From Opitutia bacterium (lineage in GTDB: Bacteria > Verrucomicrobiota > Verrucomicrobiia > Opitutales > Opitutaceae), in contig JACPPI010000018.1 of NCBI GenBank assembly GCA_016190985.1, forward strand, positions 114,900 through 178,899: 64,000 nucleotides of DNA, given 5' to 3'. Below are positions 1 to 8,417 of this stretch, one piece after another. Position numbers and translations under genes: made by a program. The notes beneath the pieces were generated by a model. The model had not been told where the DNA came from and did not search any database. It worked only from the letters and a program-made list of their open reading frames with translations. Each line of letters opens with the position of its first letter. Within the stretch, counting starts at the first letter, position 1.

Positions 1-587
1 GCAAGCGTCTGGCGGAATTGCACCTGCTCGCGCTGCAGGACAAGCCCGGCAACCGGACCCGTTTCATGGCCGTGCGCTTCGGCAACGTCCTCGGCTCCTC
101 CGGCAGCGTGATCCCGATCTTCAAGCAGCAGATCGCCACCGGCGGTCCGGTGACGGTCACGCATCCGGACGTGACGCGCTATTTCATGACCATCCCCGAG
201 GCCGTGGGGCTGGTGCTGCGCACCACCACGCTGGGGCAGGGCGGCGAGATCTTCGTGTTGGATATGGGCAAGCCGGTGAAAATCGTCGATCTGGCGCGGC
301 AATTGATCGAGTTGAGCGGCCTGCGTCCCGGCGAGGACATCGAGATCAAGTTTATCGGCCTGCGCGCGGGCGAAAAGCTGTTCGAGGAACTCCAGCACCA
401 CTCGGAGCAACTGAAACCGACGGCGCACGAACGCATCCACCTGCTGGCCGCCAGCGCACCGCACGGTGAAAAATGGGTGGCCGACTGCCGCGCCGAGCTG
501 GAGGAGCAGGCCGGACAACTGGACCCGAATCAATTGAGGCAACGGATCAGGAAGTTCGTGCCGGAATACAGTCCGCACCTGGACTGA
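1..587 (+). CDS. Polysaccharide biosynthesis nucleoside-diphosphate-sugar epimerase/dehydratase, C-terminal part
   Basis: The frame is open from the left edge (first full codon at base 3), so the start lies outside the window. About 194 residues of the C-terminal half of a CapD/WbpM/FlaA1-type short-chain dehydrogenase are present. The visible signatures are [20 protein letters not shown], then [19 protein letters not shown] and the tail segment [12 protein letters not shown], all typical of the UDP-sugar 4,6-dehydratase branch. Such enzymes make modified sugars for O-antigen, capsule or protein glycans and often carry N-terminal membrane helices, which cannot be seen here. The O-antigen-ligase-like gene at 1665 fits a polysaccharide locus. 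The family is secure; the exact sugar substrate is not. Confidence 0.9.
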   Translation, partial: KRLAELHLLALQDKPGNRTRFMAVRFGNVLGSSGSVIPIFKQQIATGGPVTVTHPDVTRYFMTIPEAVGLVLRTTTLGQGGEIFVLDMGKPVKIVDLARQLIELSGLRPGEDIEIKFIGLRAGEKLFEELQHHSEQLKPTAHERIHLLAASAPHGEKWVADCRAELEEQAGQLDPNQLRQRIRKFVPEYSPHLD

Positions 588-639
588 AGCGGAGCGAGAA
601 CAGAGGAAAGACGGCGGAGGACAGTGGACGCTTGCTGTT

Positions 640-745
640 GCTTGATCGCAATCCGGTGTGTCCGGTTGAAACCTGCTGGTTTCACGGGGTTCGTCCGCCG
701 GCCTGTGCCGGGGCAAAAGTCCGGCAACCTGCGAGCGGCGCCGCA
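640..745. repeat. Hairpin-rich intergenic segment, possibly a degenerate palindromic element
   Basis: This spacer contains a perfect GAAACC-TGCT-GGTTTC hairpin and a second CCGGC-CTGT-GCCGG hairpin followed by GGGGCAAAAG. The second half resembles the TTTGTCCGG...CCGGCAAA arms of the elements at 6676, 13951 and 35651, so it may be an old copy of that family. A structured RNA in front of the vapB-like gene is the alternative. No known riboswitch consensus was recognised. Confidence 0.35.
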
Positions 746-821
746 GTTTCAGGCAAAGAGGACGGAGACATGCAAGTATGTGGCATCTTGACGTAAGTGC
801 AAATAGCATCATGATGCCTGC

Positions 822-1067
822 ATGAGAACCACCCTGACCCTTGATCCCGACATCTCGGCCAAAGCCCGCAAGGGGGCGGCGCGCCTGCGCCAGCCGTTCA
901 AGCAGGTCGTCAATTCCGCGCTGCGCATCGGCCTGGAGCAGCTGCTGAAGCCGGCCCCGGCCAAGCCCTACAAAACCAAGGCCCGTCCGCTGGGGCTGAA
1001 TGAGGGGTTCAGCTACGACAATGTGGCGGAACTGCTGGCCCGTGCGGAAGGCGAGGACCACTCATGA
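822..1067 (+). CDS. VapB-type antitoxin (DUF2191-like)
   Basis: This is an 81-residue protein that opens with the ribbon-helix-helix-like segment MRTTLTLDPDISAKARKGAA. That start is typical of VapB/DUF2191 antitoxins, which bind their own promoter and neutralise a PIN-domain toxin. The acidic C-terminus (AELLARAEGEDHS) would be the toxin-binding part. A PIN toxin follows after 67 bp on the same strand. The call rests on the N-terminal pattern plus this neighbour. The module lies between polysaccharide genes. Confidence 0.8.
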   Translation: MRTTLTLDPDISAKARKGAARLRQPFKQVVNSALRIGLEQLLKPAPAKPYKTKARPLGLNEGFSYDNVAELLARAEGEDHS

Positions 1068-1134
1068 GACCAGCGGACAGAAGCTCGACGCAGGACATGG
1101 CTGCGGCCATCCAGCCGGAGGCTAAGCGCGCCTG

Positions 1135-1569
1135 ATGATCCTGGTAGATGCCAATCTGCTGCTTTATGCCGAGGACAGCCTGTCGGCCCAGCATGACGCC
1201 GCCCGGGAATGGTGGGACAGGCAACTGAGCGGCACCGGACCGGTGGCGCTGTGCTGGCCGGTGTTGACGGCCTTTATCCGCATCGGCACCAATGTGCGAC
1301 TGCATCGGCGGCCTTTGACCCTGCGGGAAGCGGTCGACCGCACCCAAAGCTGGTTCGACCAGCCGTGTGTCCGGCTCATCCAGCCCACGGACCAACATTG
1401 GGTGATCTTTCAGAAGATGCTGCGGGAGGGCAATGCCGTCGCCAACCTGGTGTCCGACGCCCATCTCGCGGCGCTGGCGGTGGAGCACAATTGCGTGCTG
1501 CAATCCACCGATGCGGATTTCGCGCGTTTTCGCGGGCTGAAATGGAAGAATCCGCTGACGGACAAGTGA
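1135..1569 (+). CDS. VapC-type PIN-domain ribonuclease toxin
   Basis: This 144-residue protein begins MILVDANLLLYAEDS, the first PIN motif with Asp5. Further acidic residues sit in SDAHLAALA (Asp108) and STDADFARF (Asp126, Asp128). These are the metal-binding positions of VapC ribonucleases, which inhibit translation by cutting tRNA or rRNA. The second canonical acid is not evident in the segment CWPVLTAFIRI; related VapC proteins share that variant. The VapB-like antitoxin gene lies just upstream. The target RNA cannot be predicted. Confidence 0.85.
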   Translation: MILVDANLLLYAEDSLSAQHDAAREWWDRQLSGTGPVALCWPVLTAFIRIGTNVRLHRRPLTLREAVDRTQSWFDQPCVRLIQPTDQHWVIFQKMLREGNAVANLVSDAHLAALAVEHNCVLQSTDADFARFRGLKWKNPLTDK

Positions 1570-1664
1570 GGGTCAGGCTGAAAGGGCGCCTTGTTCAATC
1601 GGGCGCTGGCAAAGAGCCTAATTCATGGCTGACAACTGAAGGCTGAGAGCCGACTACTGGTCCC

Positions 1665-3128
1665 ATGCAAGTAGCAGGACACAAGCAGCGGCCGCCCCTG
1701 CACCCGCAGGAGAAATGGTTTCTGGGGCTGGCCATGCTCCAACTGGTCTTCCTGCCGTGGGCGTTCGGGACCATGCATGTCTGGAGCCAGTTGACTGCAC
1801 TCGGTCTCGGGGCGGTGTTGCTGGGCGTGGCGCTGTGGCCGCGATTTTATTCGACCGACCTGTGCGAGGGGCCCGAGTTCCAGCTGCGCAGCTGGCCGCG
1901 GCTGATGCGGTTCCCTTTGTTCTGGCTGGGGCTCGGTCTGCTCTTCTACCTCGGGTTGCAGGCCTGGAACCCCGCCTGGCTGTGGACCCGCAACGCGACT
2001 TCCTGGTGGTTGGTGCGGGTGAACGAAGTGGAGTGGCTGCCCACCTCCATCCAGACGCCGTTCGAGCGTTTCAACCTGTGGCGGCAATTCATCATCTATG
2101 CGATCACCTGGCTGACCGCCTGTGCCTGCTGGATTGGAGTCACCCGCCGCAGGACCATGCATGTCCTGTTGGGAGCACTCGTGGCCAATGCCTGCGTCCT
2201 CGGCCTCGTGGGGTTTGTGCACAAGGCAAGCGGCGAGCCCCGGTTGCTCTGGATGCGCGATTTCCCCGGGGCGTCCTCGTTTGCCAGTTTTGTCTATCAG
2301 AACCATGCGGGGGCCTACTTCAGCCTCATGAGCTTCACGGCTCTCGGTTTGGCGGTCTGGCATTTCTTCGAGGGGCGCAAGCGCATGGCGCGCTCCACGC
2401 CGGCGGCGTTGTGGCTGATCGCCGCGCTGCTCCTGGTTTTCGCTGTGGTGTTCTCCCTGTCGCGCGGCGCCATCATCAGCCTGGCGCTGTTCGCCATCGC
2501 AGCCATGATCGCGCTGCTGCTGCTGCGCTTCACCACCGCCACGCAGTCCACCATTCCCACGATCGTCCCGGTGCTGGTCGCGCTCGGGGTCATCGGCACG
2601 GTGGCCTGGATGGTCCGGCAGATCGATTTTTCGGCCGTCTATTTTCGTTTTGAGCAGCTTTCCCGGCTGCAGGCGAACGATCCGAGCGTGCTCAGCCGCC
2701 AACTCGCCCGGGAGTCGGCGACCCAGATGCTGGGCGACCACTGGGTGCGCGGCGTGGGTGCCGGCGGATTCCGGTATCTGTTCCCGGGATACATCAAGGA
2801 CAAGCCGCTGATCTACGAACGCGGTCAGCTTTTCTGGGAACACGCCCACAACGACTGGCTGGAGATTCCGATTGAGCTGGGGCTGACGGGCGTTCTCTTG
2901 CTGGTGGCCGGAGCTGGCTGGCTCGCCTGGACCTGGTTCAGGGGCGGCGGGTGGCGGCACCCGCTTGTGCTGATGATCGGACTCGGGGTCTGCCAGGTGA
3001 TGGCGCATGCCGTGATGGACTTCCCGTTTCAAAATCCGGCCATCCTGGTGACTTGGCTGGTGCTGCTGATCGTCAGCCTGCGCTGGCTGGAACTGGACGG
3101 CGGCAATCCATCGCGGCCGTCCCACTGA
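1665..3128 (+). CDS. O-antigen ligase family membrane protein (Wzy_C)
   Basis: This 487-residue polytopic membrane protein has about ten hydrophobic segments. A long periplasmic loop near residues 325-400 contains the Wzy_C signature region ending EHAHNDWLEIPIELGLTGVL. Family members join O-antigen chains to lipid A-core, polymerise O-units, or glycosylate proteins in the cytoplasmic membrane. The epimerase/dehydratase ending at 587 supports a surface-glycan role. The start follows a tract (TGACAACTGAAGGCTGAG) of a type seen elsewhere in the window, and no strong ribosome site is visible. An imperfect GC hairpin with a T-containing tail (about 3137-3170) may terminate it. Ligase and polymerase cannot be told apart from sequence. 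Confidence 0.85.
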   Translation: MQVAGHKQRPPLHPQEKWFLGLAMLQLVFLPWAFGTMHVWSQLTALGLGAVLLGVALWPRFYSTDLCEGPEFQLRSWPRLMRFPLFWLGLGLLFYLGLQAWNPAWLWTRNATSWWLVRVNEVEWLPTSIQTPFERFNLWRQFIIYAITWLTACACWIGVTRRRTMHVLLGALVANACVLGLVGFVHKASGEPRLLWMRDFPGASSFASFVYQNHAGAYFSLMSFTALGLAVWHFFEGRKRMARSTPAALWLIAALLLVFAVVFSLSRGAIISLALFAIAAMIALLLLRFTTATQSTIPTIVPVLVALGVIGTVAWMVRQIDFSAVYFRFEQLSRLQANDPSVLSRQLARESATQMLGDHWVRGVGAGGFRYLFPGYIKDKPLIYERGQLFWEHAHNDWLEIPIELGLTGVLLLVAGAGWLAWTWFRGGGWRHPLVLMIGLGVCQVMAHAVMDFPFQNPAILVTWLVLLIVSLRWLELDGGNPSRPSH

Positions 3129-3198
3129 GCGCAAAAACCCGCCACCCCGGCTGCTGGCGCGGGCTTGCGTTGAGGAGTCCGCAGACTAGCTTGTGGGC

Positions 3199-3435
3199 AT
3201 GACGAGTGTCGCGCAGTCAATCCAGCCCGAGACCGGTCAGGAGAATCCGTTGGAACCGCGGTTGCTGGCGCTCTACCGCGTCGCGACGCCGGAGCAAAAG
3301 CTGACGGCCGTGGTGCGCTTGAACCAGGTCTTGCAGGGGCTGAAGGAAGCACAGCTGGCCGACGCCCGGCCGGAGTTGACCGGCGCGCAGCGACAGGCGG
3401 AGTTGCGCCACTGGTGGATGTCGGCCCGGGATTGA
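3199..3435 (+). CDS. Small hypothetical protein preceding a nucleotidyltransferase
   Basis: This 78-residue, probably helical, soluble protein has the segment LYRVATPEQKLTAVVRLNQV and a C-terminal AELRHWWMSARD. No named domain was recognised. It ends 14 bp before the likely start of the nucleotidyltransferase gene on the same strand, so the two are probably co-transcribed. A small protein beside an AbiEii-like nucleotidyltransferase suggests a toxin-antitoxin or accessory pair, but that is inference from position only. The ATG at 3199 is preferred over the in-frame GTG at 3193. Confidence 0.6.
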   Translation: MTSVAQSIQPETGQENPLEPRLLALYRVATPEQKLTAVVRLNQVLQGLKEAQLADARPELTGAQRQAELRHWWMSARD

Positions 3436-3449
3436 AGGAACCCGCCGTC

Positions 3450-3982
3450 ATGTGGGGCTGGCTGTTTCAGTTCATCGATCCGTTGGAGCAGGAGGGGCTG
3501 CCTTACGCCATGGTCGGCTCCGTGGCTTCATCGATCTACGGTGAACCCCGGGCCACGAACGACCTCGACCTGGTCATCCAGATCGGGACGGATGACGCGG
3601 CGCGGCTCGTGCCGGCTTTTCCTGCGGACAAGTTTTATATCCCCCCGGTCGAGGTGGTGCTGGCCGAACTCGGCCGGGCCCGCGGCGCGCACCGGAACAT
3701 CATCGCGCTGGAGGGCATGACGAAAGCCGATCTTTATCCGCTGCCCGCAAGTCAGCGAACGTGGTTTGAACGCCGTCGTCCTCTGCCGGTGGCCGGCCGC
3801 AAGGTCTGGGTGGCGGCCCCTGAAGCCGTGATCCTGCACAAACTGCTTTTCACCGGGAGGGCGGAGGCGAAAAGCACCGGCGCGATGTGCGCGCCATGGT
3901 GCCGGCCTCGGGGTCAACGCTGGACAGACAATGGCTGGAAGCCGAGGCGGTGCGGCTGGGTCTCGACCTGACTTTGGAATGA
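3450..3982 (+). pseudogene. Nucleotidyltransferase (AbiEii-like/DUF6036-like), frameshifted
   Basis: The N-terminal two thirds read as a minimal nucleotidyltransferase: MVGSVASSIYGE is the GS motif, NDLDLVIQI supplies the paired metal-binding aspartates, and PEAVILHKL follows. After HKLLF the open frame degenerates into Cys/Trp/Arg-rich sequence and stops at 3971. Inserting one base near 3849 restores YREGGGEKHRRDVRAM and then LDRQWLEAEAVRLGLDLTLE, the tail expected for this family. That restored frame ends at 3982 in an ATGA overlap with the next gene. A single-base deletion, real or an assembly error, therefore breaks the gene. The start at 3450 gives MWGWLFQF; an upstream in-frame start at 3414 would overlap the small gene. 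Confidence 0.75.
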
Positions 3983-6348
3983 GGACTTGCCGCCAGGCCG
4001 CCGCCCTGCTCGCCACTGTGCTGGGTTTGGCTGTTCTTTCCGGTTGCCGAAAGGAGGGGGAGGAAGCCGCGGCCTCCAGTTTCCTGGTTTTTGACCAAGG
4101 CCACGGTTGCGTGGTGAGCCTGCCGGAGAATCCGAGCCCCGAGGCGCGAAGGGCGGCCAAGCTGATCCAGCACACCCTGGCCAAAGCATCGGGACTTTCG
4201 GAGAACAGGTTTCCCATTCGGGAGCAAGAGCAGGCGAGCCCCGGTTCCATCCGCGTCGAGGGCAGCAATCATCGCAAGGTGGGCGAGCCCCGGCTCGGGG
4301 AGAAAGTGTCGTGGCGGGCCATGCCCGGCCGGGTGGTGATCTCCAGCTATCCGGCCGATGCCATCGAGGCTGCGGCGGCGTGGTTCCTGGAGCAAACGAC
4401 CGGCGCCCGGTGGTTCATGCCGGGGAAATTGGGCGAGCATGTGCCGCGGCGCACCGAATTGCGGTTGCCGTTCGGCGAAAAGCAGCATTCACCGTCTTTT
4501 ATTTCGCGAAACCTGGGCTTGGGTGGCTCTCCCGAGGAGAAGGAATGGTGGAGCCGGAATCGCCTGCGGGCCTGGTTCAGGCACGGGCACGCCATGAGCG
4601 GACTCTTCAGCCCGGATGACATGAGGCGGAATCCCGATTACGCCCCGCTGGTCAATGGGGCGAAATATTTTCCCGCATCGGCCAATGACGGCAATTGGCA
4701 GCCCAACATCGCCGCCGTCGGCGCCGCCGAACATGCAGCCACCATTCTGCGCCAGCGCCGCGAGTTTTCCTCGGCGATCGGCATGAACGACAGCATGCGC
4801 TTTGATCAGTCGCCCCAGACTCGCGAGCTGATCGGTGCCCCGCGCTGGTTCCGGCTGAAGCCGGATTACTCCAAGCTGGTGTTTCGCTTCGTCAACGAAG
4901 TGGCGAAGCGGGTGCCGGGAAGATACCTGGGGGCCTATGCCTACGACTGGACTGAGGACACACCGGGATTTCCGATCGAGCGCAACGTGGTGCCCTACCT
5001 GACGGCGGACCGCAGCGAATGGCATAATCCGGAATTCGCCGAGGAAGACCGGGCGCTCATCCGCCGCTGGGTGGCCGCCGGGCCCGAAGTGGTGGGGCTC
5101 TACGACTATTACTACGGCGCGCCGTTCCTTGTGCCACGCCCGACGCTGTATGCCGTGGGGCAGTCGATCCCCTTTGCCCATCAGGCCGGAGTGCGGGCGT
5201 TTTATGCCGAGGTGTTTCCCAATTGGGGGCTCGACGGGCCCAAGGCCTGGCTGGCGGCGCAACTGCTGTGGGACGCCACGGCCAAGCCCGATGATTTGCT
5301 GGAGACCTACTATCGCGATTTCTGGCGCGAGGCGGCTGCGCCGATGCGGGAATATTTTGCGCTCTGCGACGAGCAGTGGCGCAACCAGCCGAAGCCGTCC
5401 TACTGGCTCAAGTATTTCAAGGACGAGCAGCAGCACTTGCTTTTCCCGACGGGAGTCCGTATGAAACTGCGGGGACTGATCGAGGCGGCCCGACAGGCCG
5501 CGCAAGCGGACCTGACCCGGCAACGGGTGGAGTTTTTCGCAAAGGCATTCTCCGTCACGGAGGCGTTTTGCGGCTGGCAGGAATCCAAGGGCCGGCTGTC
5601 CCATCTGGCCCTGCTCCCTGCACCCGACGCCGGCCAGCTAAGGGCGGCCTCGCAGGCAGTCACCGATAGCGGGATACATTTGCGGCAGATCCACGCCGCC
5701 ACGGTCAAGGCCGCGCCGCTCGCGGTGGTGGCGAAGGTGATGGGTGAATTTGAGCGCAACGATCCCCGCCGGCGCGCCGGGTGGCGGTTAAGGGAGTCGG
5801 CTGACGGGGCGGATTTGCTCGCGAGTTTGGGCGGCCCGGTGGCCTTGCGACTCACTGGCCAGGAGCTCCTCAGCGACACCTTGCTGGAGAAGACCCGGAT
5901 CAAGCCGCCGACCGGATCAATGGACCTGGAGTGGGTGACGCAGGGTGCCTGGCGCGGGCATGGCGAGCCCTATGAAACGCGCCGGGTGATCCTCGGTCCC
6001 GGCAACATCCTGGCCATGCGCGGCTGCAAGCAGGAGACCTTCTCGCAATTTGCCGCCGCCGAGCCGGGCCGGTGGTATGTGGCCCGGGTCAGGGTGCGCG
6101 CGAAAGTCAGTCCGGGCAACATGACTTACCTGATCCTGAACTTTCAGGACGAGGGCAGGCGAACGCTCGGGCTGGGCCTGGTCGACCGTCTGCCGGCGGG
6201 GGATTACAGCGCTGAGGTCGAACTGGTCACTTGGGCGCAGGCGCCGGCGAAGGCCAAGCATGTCGGCCTCGGCGTGCGCGCCCTCAATCAGGTGGGCGAC
6301 GATTACGCGACCTTCAGGGATTTCACGCTGCAGGCGGCGGCGCCGTGA
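3979..6348 (+). CDS. DUF4838 domain lipoprotein, probable carbohydrate-active protein
   Basis: This is a 789-residue exported protein. The N-terminus MRTCRQAAALLATVLGLAVL ends in a lipobox-like LSGC, so it is probably a lipoprotein. An N-terminal alpha-glucuronidase-like accessory domain (about residues 40-150) precedes the DUF4838 core (about 190-470; YLGAYAYDWTED, GLYDYYYGAPF and VFPNWGLDGPKAWLAAQLLW are characteristic). The C-terminal 150 residues look like a beta-sandwich with WYVARVRVRAKVS. DUF4838 proteins in Verrucomicrobiota and Bacteroidota are thought to act on glycans; no substrate is established here. The start is fixed by the ATGA overlap with the restored end of the upstream gene. 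Confidence 0.85.
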   Translation: MRTCRQAAALLATVLGLAVLSGCRKEGEEAAASSFLVFDQGHGCVVSLPENPSPEARRAAKLIQHTLAKASGLSENRFPIREQEQASPGSIRVEGSNHRKVGEPRLGEKVSWRAMPGRVVISSYPADAIEAAAAWFLEQTTGARWFMPGKLGEHVPRRTELRLPFGEKQHSPSFISRNLGLGGSPEEKEWWSRNRLRAWFRHGHAMSGLFSPDDMRRNPDYAPLVNGAKYFPASANDGNWQPNIAAVGAAEHAATILRQRREFSSAIGMNDSMRFDQSPQTRELIGAPRWFRLKPDYSKLVFRFVNEVAKRVPGRYLGAYAYDWTEDTPGFPIERNVVPYLTADRSEWHNPEFAEEDRALIRRWVAAGPEVVGLYDYYYGAPFLVPRPTLYAVGQSIPFAHQAGVRAFYAEVFPNWGLDGPKAWLAAQLLWDATAKPDDLLETYYRDFWREAAAPMREYFALCDEQWRNQPKPSYWLKYFKDEQQHLLFPTGVRMKLRGLIEAARQAAQADLTRQRVEFFAKAFSVTEAFCGWQESKGRLSHLALLPAPDAGQLRAASQAVTDSGIHLRQIHAATVKAAPLAVVAKVMGEFERNDPRRRAGWRLRESADGADLLASLGGPVALRLTGQELLSDTLLEKTRIKPPTGSMDLEWVTQGAWRGHGEPYETRRVILGPGNILAMRGCKQETFSQFAAAEPGRWYVARVRVRAKVSPGNMTYLILNFQDEGRRTLGLGLVDRLPAGDYSAEVELVTWAQAPAKAKHVGLGVRALNQVGDDYATFRDFTLQAAAP

Positions 6349-6358
6349 ATGCGCTCGC

Positions 6359-7177
6359 TCAGAGTGTCCGCGTGTAGCGGGCGCCGCGCTCGTCCTCGAA
6401 GGTGAGCGAGTTGGCGGTGATGCCGACCAGTTTCAGGCCCAGGTCCGCGTCGACCTGGCTGCCGATGCGGTAGACCCGGTCGTTCATGAGCACCTTGGCG
6501 TCGGTCGCCGAGGCGCGGACCCCGGCGACCTTGATGTTGTCGATGAATTGGATCGCCCGCGGCTCGAGCTTAGGCGGTGGTGCGGCCACCGCCGGTTGAG
6601 GGTTTACAGTTGAGGGTTGAGGGACCGGAGGCTTGGTCGCCGGCGAAGCGGAGAGCACCGTTGCCACCTGCTGTGGGCCCGGTGTTTGTCCGGCAGATTC
6701 CCGTTGCGGGCCGCTGCCCGCCCGGGATTTGTCCTGACCGCCGTCAGGCAAATGCCTGGCATCTGCCGGCAAAGGTGCGCTCTTCGGGGCCTGCGCAACG
6801 GACAGGACGAAAGTGACGGGGGCGGACCCGCCGTCGCTCTTCGAGCTAGGGCGAGGCTCTTCCTGTGGTTTCACCGCAGGCGAGGCGGGCGTGGACTGCT
6901 GCGCGGCCGGCGAAGAGGACTGGGCCACGGGGGTGGGGGTAGCATCCACGTTCTTTGCGGTCGGAGAGGAGCGGAAAGCGAAATAACCACCGACCAGGAG
7001 CAGCACGCCGACGCCGGCTCCGGCCCAGATCAGCATCGAACCAGGGGCGCCGGATTTGGCGCGGCGAGAAATGCTGGCCGCGGATTCACCGCCGACGCCG
7101 GGCATCGAGGCGAGCACCGGGGCCTCGCCGGTGCGCTGCTTCTGGGCCTTCTTGAGGGCGTCGTTGATGAGGCTCAT
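6359..7177 (-). CDS. GspB/ExeB-like general secretion pathway protein
   Basis: This 272-residue protein begins MSLINDALKKAQKQR. It has one transmembrane helix near residues 47-67 and a long Pro/Ser/Gln-rich linker, then the GspB domain with VRASATDAKVLMNDRVYRIG and LVGITANSLTFEDERGARYT. GspB partners the ATPase GspA/ExeA; in Aeromonas the pair helps insert the secretin multimer through peptidoglycan. The ExeA-like gene ends two bases upstream of this start, so they form an operon. The linker DNA carries a palindromic element (6676-6774) and an AGTTGAGGG tract (about 6595-6625), which explains its odd composition. The nearest secretin in the window is at 20628. Confidence 0.85.
   Translation of the reverse strand: MSLINDALKKAQKQRTGEAPVLASMPGVGGESAASISRRAKSGAPGSMLIWAGAGVGVLLLVGGYFAFRSSPTAKNVDATPTPVAQSSSPAAQQSTPASPAVKPQEEPRPSSKSDGGSAPVTFVLSVAQAPKSAPLPADARHLPDGGQDKSRAGSGPQRESAGQTPGPQQVATVLSASPATKPPVPQPSTVNPQPAVAAPPPKLEPRAIQFIDNIKVAGVRASATDAKVLMNDRVYRIGSQVDADLGLKLVGITANSLTFEDERGARYTRTL
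6676..6774. repeat. Palindromic element of the TTTGTCCGG/GGCAAA family, inside the GspB coding linker
   Basis: It contains GTTGCGGGCCGCTGCCCGC (stem GCGGGC/GCCCGC), a TTTGTCCGGC arm and a closing GCCGGCAAAGG arm, with an extra CAGGCAAATGCCTG palindrome. Related copies lie at 13951-14013 (in aceF) and 35651-35750 (between genes). It lies in frame within the low-complexity linker, so the protein tolerates it. Confidence 0.7.
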
Positions 7178-7179
7178 GG

Positions 7180-7995
7180 TCAGTCGGTCAGTTTTTCCAG
7201 GTCCTTGGCGGCGCGGCGGGCGTCCCAGTAGTTGACCTCGTCGGATTCGCGGATGAAGGCGGAGAGGAGGGCCTTGTCGCAAAGATTGTTGATCACACGG
7301 GGAATTCCGCGCGAGGCCTTGTAGATGTGGCGCAGCGCCCAGGGCGTGAAATGCGGCCGGCCCATGCTGCCGGAGACGGTCAGGCGGTGGTGGATGTAGC
7401 GGTCCATCTCCTCGCGCAGGAAGGGCCGCAGCTCGTAGTGGACGAGGATGCGCTGCCGGAGCTGGCGGAGTTCCTCGGCGGCGAGCCGGTCCTTCAGCTC
7501 GGTCTGGCCCATGAGGACGATCTGGAGGAGTTTCTGCTTGTCGGTCTCGAGATTGGAGAGGAGGCGCACCTGCTCGAAGACCTCGAAGGAGAGATTCTGG
7601 GCCTCGTCGACGATGAGGACGATCTCTCGGCCCTTGGCGATGCGGTCGAGCAGCACCTGGTTCATCTGGGCGACAAGGTCGTTCTTGCTGCGCGCGAGGT
7701 TGGGCTCGCCCAACTCGGTCAGGATGGCCTTGAGCATCTGCGTCTCGGTGACGCGCGGATTCAGGACGAGGGCCGTGTCGTAGTGGGTGGAATCGAGGTC
7801 GCCGAGGAATTTCCGGCACAGCGTGGTCTTGCCGCAGCCGACCTCGCCGATGAGCACGATGAAGCCCTTTTTCTCCTGCACCCCGTATTTCAGATGCTGC
7901 AGCGCCTCCTGGTGGGTGGCGCTGAGATAGAGGAACTTCGGGTCCGGAGTGATGTGAAACGGCATCTCCGCAAAACCGTAGTAGCTTTGATACAT
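7180..7995 (-). CDS. ExeA/GspA-like AAA ATPase
   Basis: This 271-residue protein begins MYQSYYGFAEMPFHITPDPK, the standard opening of the ExeA family. Walker A is GEVGCGKTT (residues 50-58) and Walker B is IVLIVDEAQNL. The C-terminal part contains GIPRVINNLCDKALL, typical of this AAA group. ExeA is an inner-membrane-associated ATPase that works with ExeB during secretin assembly; ExeA-like proteins also occur with polysaccharide and pilus systems. This one lacks the usual C-terminal transmembrane and peptidoglycan-binding extension. It lies immediately upstream of the GspB-like gene and is divergent from the FtsB-like gene at 8103. Confidence 0.9.
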   Translation of the reverse strand: MYQSYYGFAEMPFHITPDPKFLYLSATHQEALQHLKYGVQEKKGFIVLIGEVGCGKTTLCRKFLGDLDSTHYDTALVLNPRVTETQMLKAILTELGEPNLARSKNDLVAQMNQVLLDRIAKGREIVLIVDEAQNLSFEVFEQVRLLSNLETDKQKLLQIVLMGQTELKDRLAAEELRQLRQRILVHYELRPFLREEMDRYIHHRLTVSGSMGRPHFTPWALRHIYKASRGIPRVINNLCDKALLSAFIRESDEVNYWDARRAAKDLEKLTD

Positions 7996-8102
7996 CGCGC
8001 GGGCAACTATCTGGGCCGCACGGGAAAAAGCACGCCAAAACCGCGCGAAGAGCCCGTGAAAAACGTTGCCGAAACGTCCGCCCCCGCCATTTGCTTACCG
8101 CC

Positions 8103-8417
8103 ATGCCCCCCGTGAACATCGGCAAGCTCACCCTCGGGGTTTTCCTGGCGCTCTTTGCGGCGGTGACCCTGTGGGCGGCCGTCTTCTTTGTGCAGATGCA
8201 CCGCGAGGTCACGGCGCTGCGCGCGCAGGAAAGCCTCAACCAACGCCGCCTCGCCGAGGCCGAGGCCCGGCTGCGGGCGCAGGAAAAATATCTCGACCAG
8301 CTCCGGAATGATCCGGCGCTGGTCGAGCGCCTCATCCGCGAAAAACTCGGCTACGCCCAATCGCAGGAGTTCGTTTTCCGGTTTGATGACAAGCCGAAGG
8401 AGCCGGCCCGCCCGTGA
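8103..8417 (+). CDS. FtsB/DivIC-like septum formation initiator protein
   Basis: This 104-residue bitopic protein has one N-terminal transmembrane helix (LTLGVFLALFAAVTLWAAVF). A coiled coil follows (about residues 35-70) and then DPALVERLIREKLGYAQ, the FtsB/DivIC signature near the C-terminus. These proteins join the FtsQ-FtsL-FtsB divisome complex and control activation of septal cell wall synthesis. The ATG at 8103 was chosen over the upstream TTG at 8091. It overlaps the next gene by four bases (GTGA), so it is co-transcribed with the UDP-sugar pyrophosphorylase. No ftsL or ftsQ lies nearby. Confidence 0.85.
   Translation: MPPVNIGKLTLGVFLALFAAVTLWAAVFFVQMHREVTALRAQESLNQRRLAEAEARLRAQEKYLDQLRNDPALVERLIREKLGYAQSQEFVFRFDDKPKEPARP

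Noticed and set aside
640..745. Riboswitch upstream of vapB
   Set aside because: Hairpins are clear, but neither the GEMM, cobalamin, SAM nor other consensus cores could be matched, and similarity to the palindromic elements is a better explanation.
1623..3134. Long minus-strand frame opposite the O-antigen-ligase-like gene
   Set aside because: It is Arg/Gln/His/Pro-rich, typical of antisense frames in GC-rich genes, while the plus frame has clear membrane helices and the family motif.
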